A DNA stretch of 42,303 nucleotides from Gemmatimonadaceae bacterium. GTDB taxonomy: Bacteria; Latescibacterota; UBA2968; UBA8231. This document shows, piece after piece, positions 41,821 to 42,303 of the stretch. The notes beneath the pieces are model-generated. The model saw nothing but the letters and a program-made list of their open reading frames with translations, searched no databases and was not told where the DNA came from. The stretch spans positions 1-42,303 of the forward strand of contig JAPOZM010000084.1 in the NCBI GenBank assembly GCA_026706075.1, read 5' to 3'. Position 1 is the stretch's first letter, and every line of letters begins with the position of its first letter. Position numbers and translations under genes: made by a program.

Positions 41821-41848
41821 TTGCCGATAACTGAAAATCAATTATCAT
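41821..41848 (+). promoter_or_regulatory. Fur/Zur-type operator within a promoter
   Basis: TGAAAATCAATTATCA at 41832-41847 is an AT-rich near-palindrome (TGA-AAT, ATT-TCA) of the Fur superfamily type and stands out in GC-rich DNA. It lies between -35 TTGCCG (41821-41826) and -10 TATCAT (41843-41848), overlapping the -10, where a repressor would block transcription. The downstream COG0523 GTPase makes Zur (zinc) more likely than Fur (iron), but sequence alone cannot separate them. Confidence 0.6.
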
Positions 41849-42079
41849 TTGCTTCGCGGAGAGAGCGAAGCAGCAGCTGACCGTCTGCGAGCCCTTGCCG
41901 AGGCGGACGGCCCCCTGTCCGCAAGGGAACAGTGGAGCCGCCTGAGCGGACCGGGTGTCGGTCTCGCCACGGTGTACCGCGCTCTGCAACGGGGTGTTGA
42001 GGAAGGCACGCTGCACGTTGACGAGCCCATCACCACGCTCCCCGAACCTCGCACCCACCCGCCCAGGAGATCTGGATGA
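41849..42079 (+). pseudogene. Truncated Fur-family winged-helix reading frame
   Basis: 76 codons at most. The middle matches the Fur/Zur DNA-binding domain: DRLRALAEADGPLSAREQW then VGLATVYRALQRGVEEGTLHV, including the TVYRAL recognition helix. The metal-binding dimerisation domain (the usual His-rich HHHH-C segment) is absent; the frame ends in a Pro/Arg-rich tail and its TGA overlaps the ATG of the GTPase gene (ATGA). No ATG or GTG start lies upstream of the domain in frame; TTG at 41849 sits within the promoter itself. It is therefore either a decayed zur gene or a short HTH-only protein with an unusual start. The overlap with the next gene favours recent or ongoing translation. Confidence 0.5.
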
Positions 42080-42303
42080 ACGCGCCTCCGAAGGTACCCG
42101 TAACGATCCTCACCGGCTTCCTCGGCTCCGGAAAGACGACCCTGCTCAACCGGATCCTGAGCGAGGAGCACGGCAAGCGCATCGCCGTGATCGAGAACGA
42201 GTACGGGGAGGTCGGCATCGATCAGGCGCTCGTCATCGACGCCGACGAAGAGATCTTCGAGATGTCGAACGGCTGCATCTGCTGCACGGTGCGCGGAGAC
42301 CTG
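42076..42303 (+). CDS. COG0523 GTPase (CobW/ZigA-type metal chaperone), partial
   Basis: First 76 residues of a G3E-family GTPase, cut by the right edge (family length about 320-400). Walker A GFLGSGKT at 14-21, then IENEYGEVGIDQALV, and the metal-binding CxCC motif NGCICC (Cys67, Cys69, Cys70). Such proteins deliver zinc or other metals to client enzymes. The Fur/Zur-type operator upstream supports a zinc-limitation role. ATG at 42076 follows AGGAG with a 6-base gap. Confidence 0.93.
   Translation, partial: MNAPPKVPVTILTGFLGSGKTTLLNRILSEEHGKRIAVIENEYGEVGIDQALVIDADEEIFEMSNGCICCTVRGDL

Noticed and set aside
1..42303. tRNA, rRNA or CRISPR array
   Set aside because: No cloverleaf-like GTTCGA arm context, no rRNA segments and no regularly spaced repeats were seen.

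Overview
The window is high-GC bacterial DNA from a Gram-negative (two-membrane) organism. It carries an RND efflux pump with its adaptor, a TolC-family outer-membrane factor and dapA/dapB. The gene content (two phytanoyl-CoA-dioxygenase-like proteins, sugar-phosphate-isomerase-like TIM barrels, Gfo/Idh/MocA and GMC oxidoreductases, an acetamidase next to a nitrilase) is what uncultured soil or marine lineages often carry. I cannot assign a phylum from sequence alone. No tRNA, rRNA, CRISPR array, transposase or integrase was seen.

Layout. 1-3660 (minus): RND permease, cut by the left edge, with its adaptor. 3735-5575 (minus): nitrilase-family hydrolase and acetamidase/formamidase, overlapping by ATGA. 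5625-9261 (minus): two ABC-2 permeases and their ATPase. 9418-13879 (plus): a divergent operon of TolC and two 510-residue tandem paralogues (signal peptide, coiled coil, repeat-type beta region, C-terminal membrane anchor). The two operons face each other across a region with a perfect 10-bp inverted repeat covering a -35 box on each strand. I read this as one export machine. 13957-14754: UVR-motif protein. 14786-16620 (minus): dapB and dapA. 16717-19527 (plus): stand-alone eukaryote-type AICAR transformylase, a PhyH dioxygenase and purN. 19574-20398 (minus): PHP phosphoesterase flanked by imperfect ~62-bp direct repeats, which look like a duplicated gene junction. 20442-21341 (minus): second PhyH protein.

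21408-33044 (minus) is a block of clearly lower GC. Its five overlapping or closely spaced genes match, in order and size, a type I Druantia anti-phage system, druA-druB-druC-druD-druE. It has no visible mobility genes.

33337-35486 (minus): aspartate-dehydrogenase-like and adenosine-deaminase-like genes. 35563-36573: aldo/keto reductase. 36651-38278 (minus): beta-propeller protein and a sugar-phosphate-isomerase-like protein. 38402-41687 (plus): an internally duplicated membrane protein, a GMC oxidoreductase with a cysteine cluster, and a Gfo/Idh/MocA oxidoreductase, all overlapping by 1-4 bases. 41821-42303: a Fur/Zur-type operator inside a promoter, a truncated Fur-like HTH reading frame, and the start of a COG0523 (CobW/ZigA-type) GTPase that runs off the right edge.

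The best candidate for an undescribed system is the ABC-TolC-paralogue locus at 5.6-13.9 kb. The clearest defence system is the Druantia island, which is already known as a family. The PHP-gene insertion with its duplicated junction and the Fur-box/truncated Fur/COG0523 arrangement are the other structural surprises.
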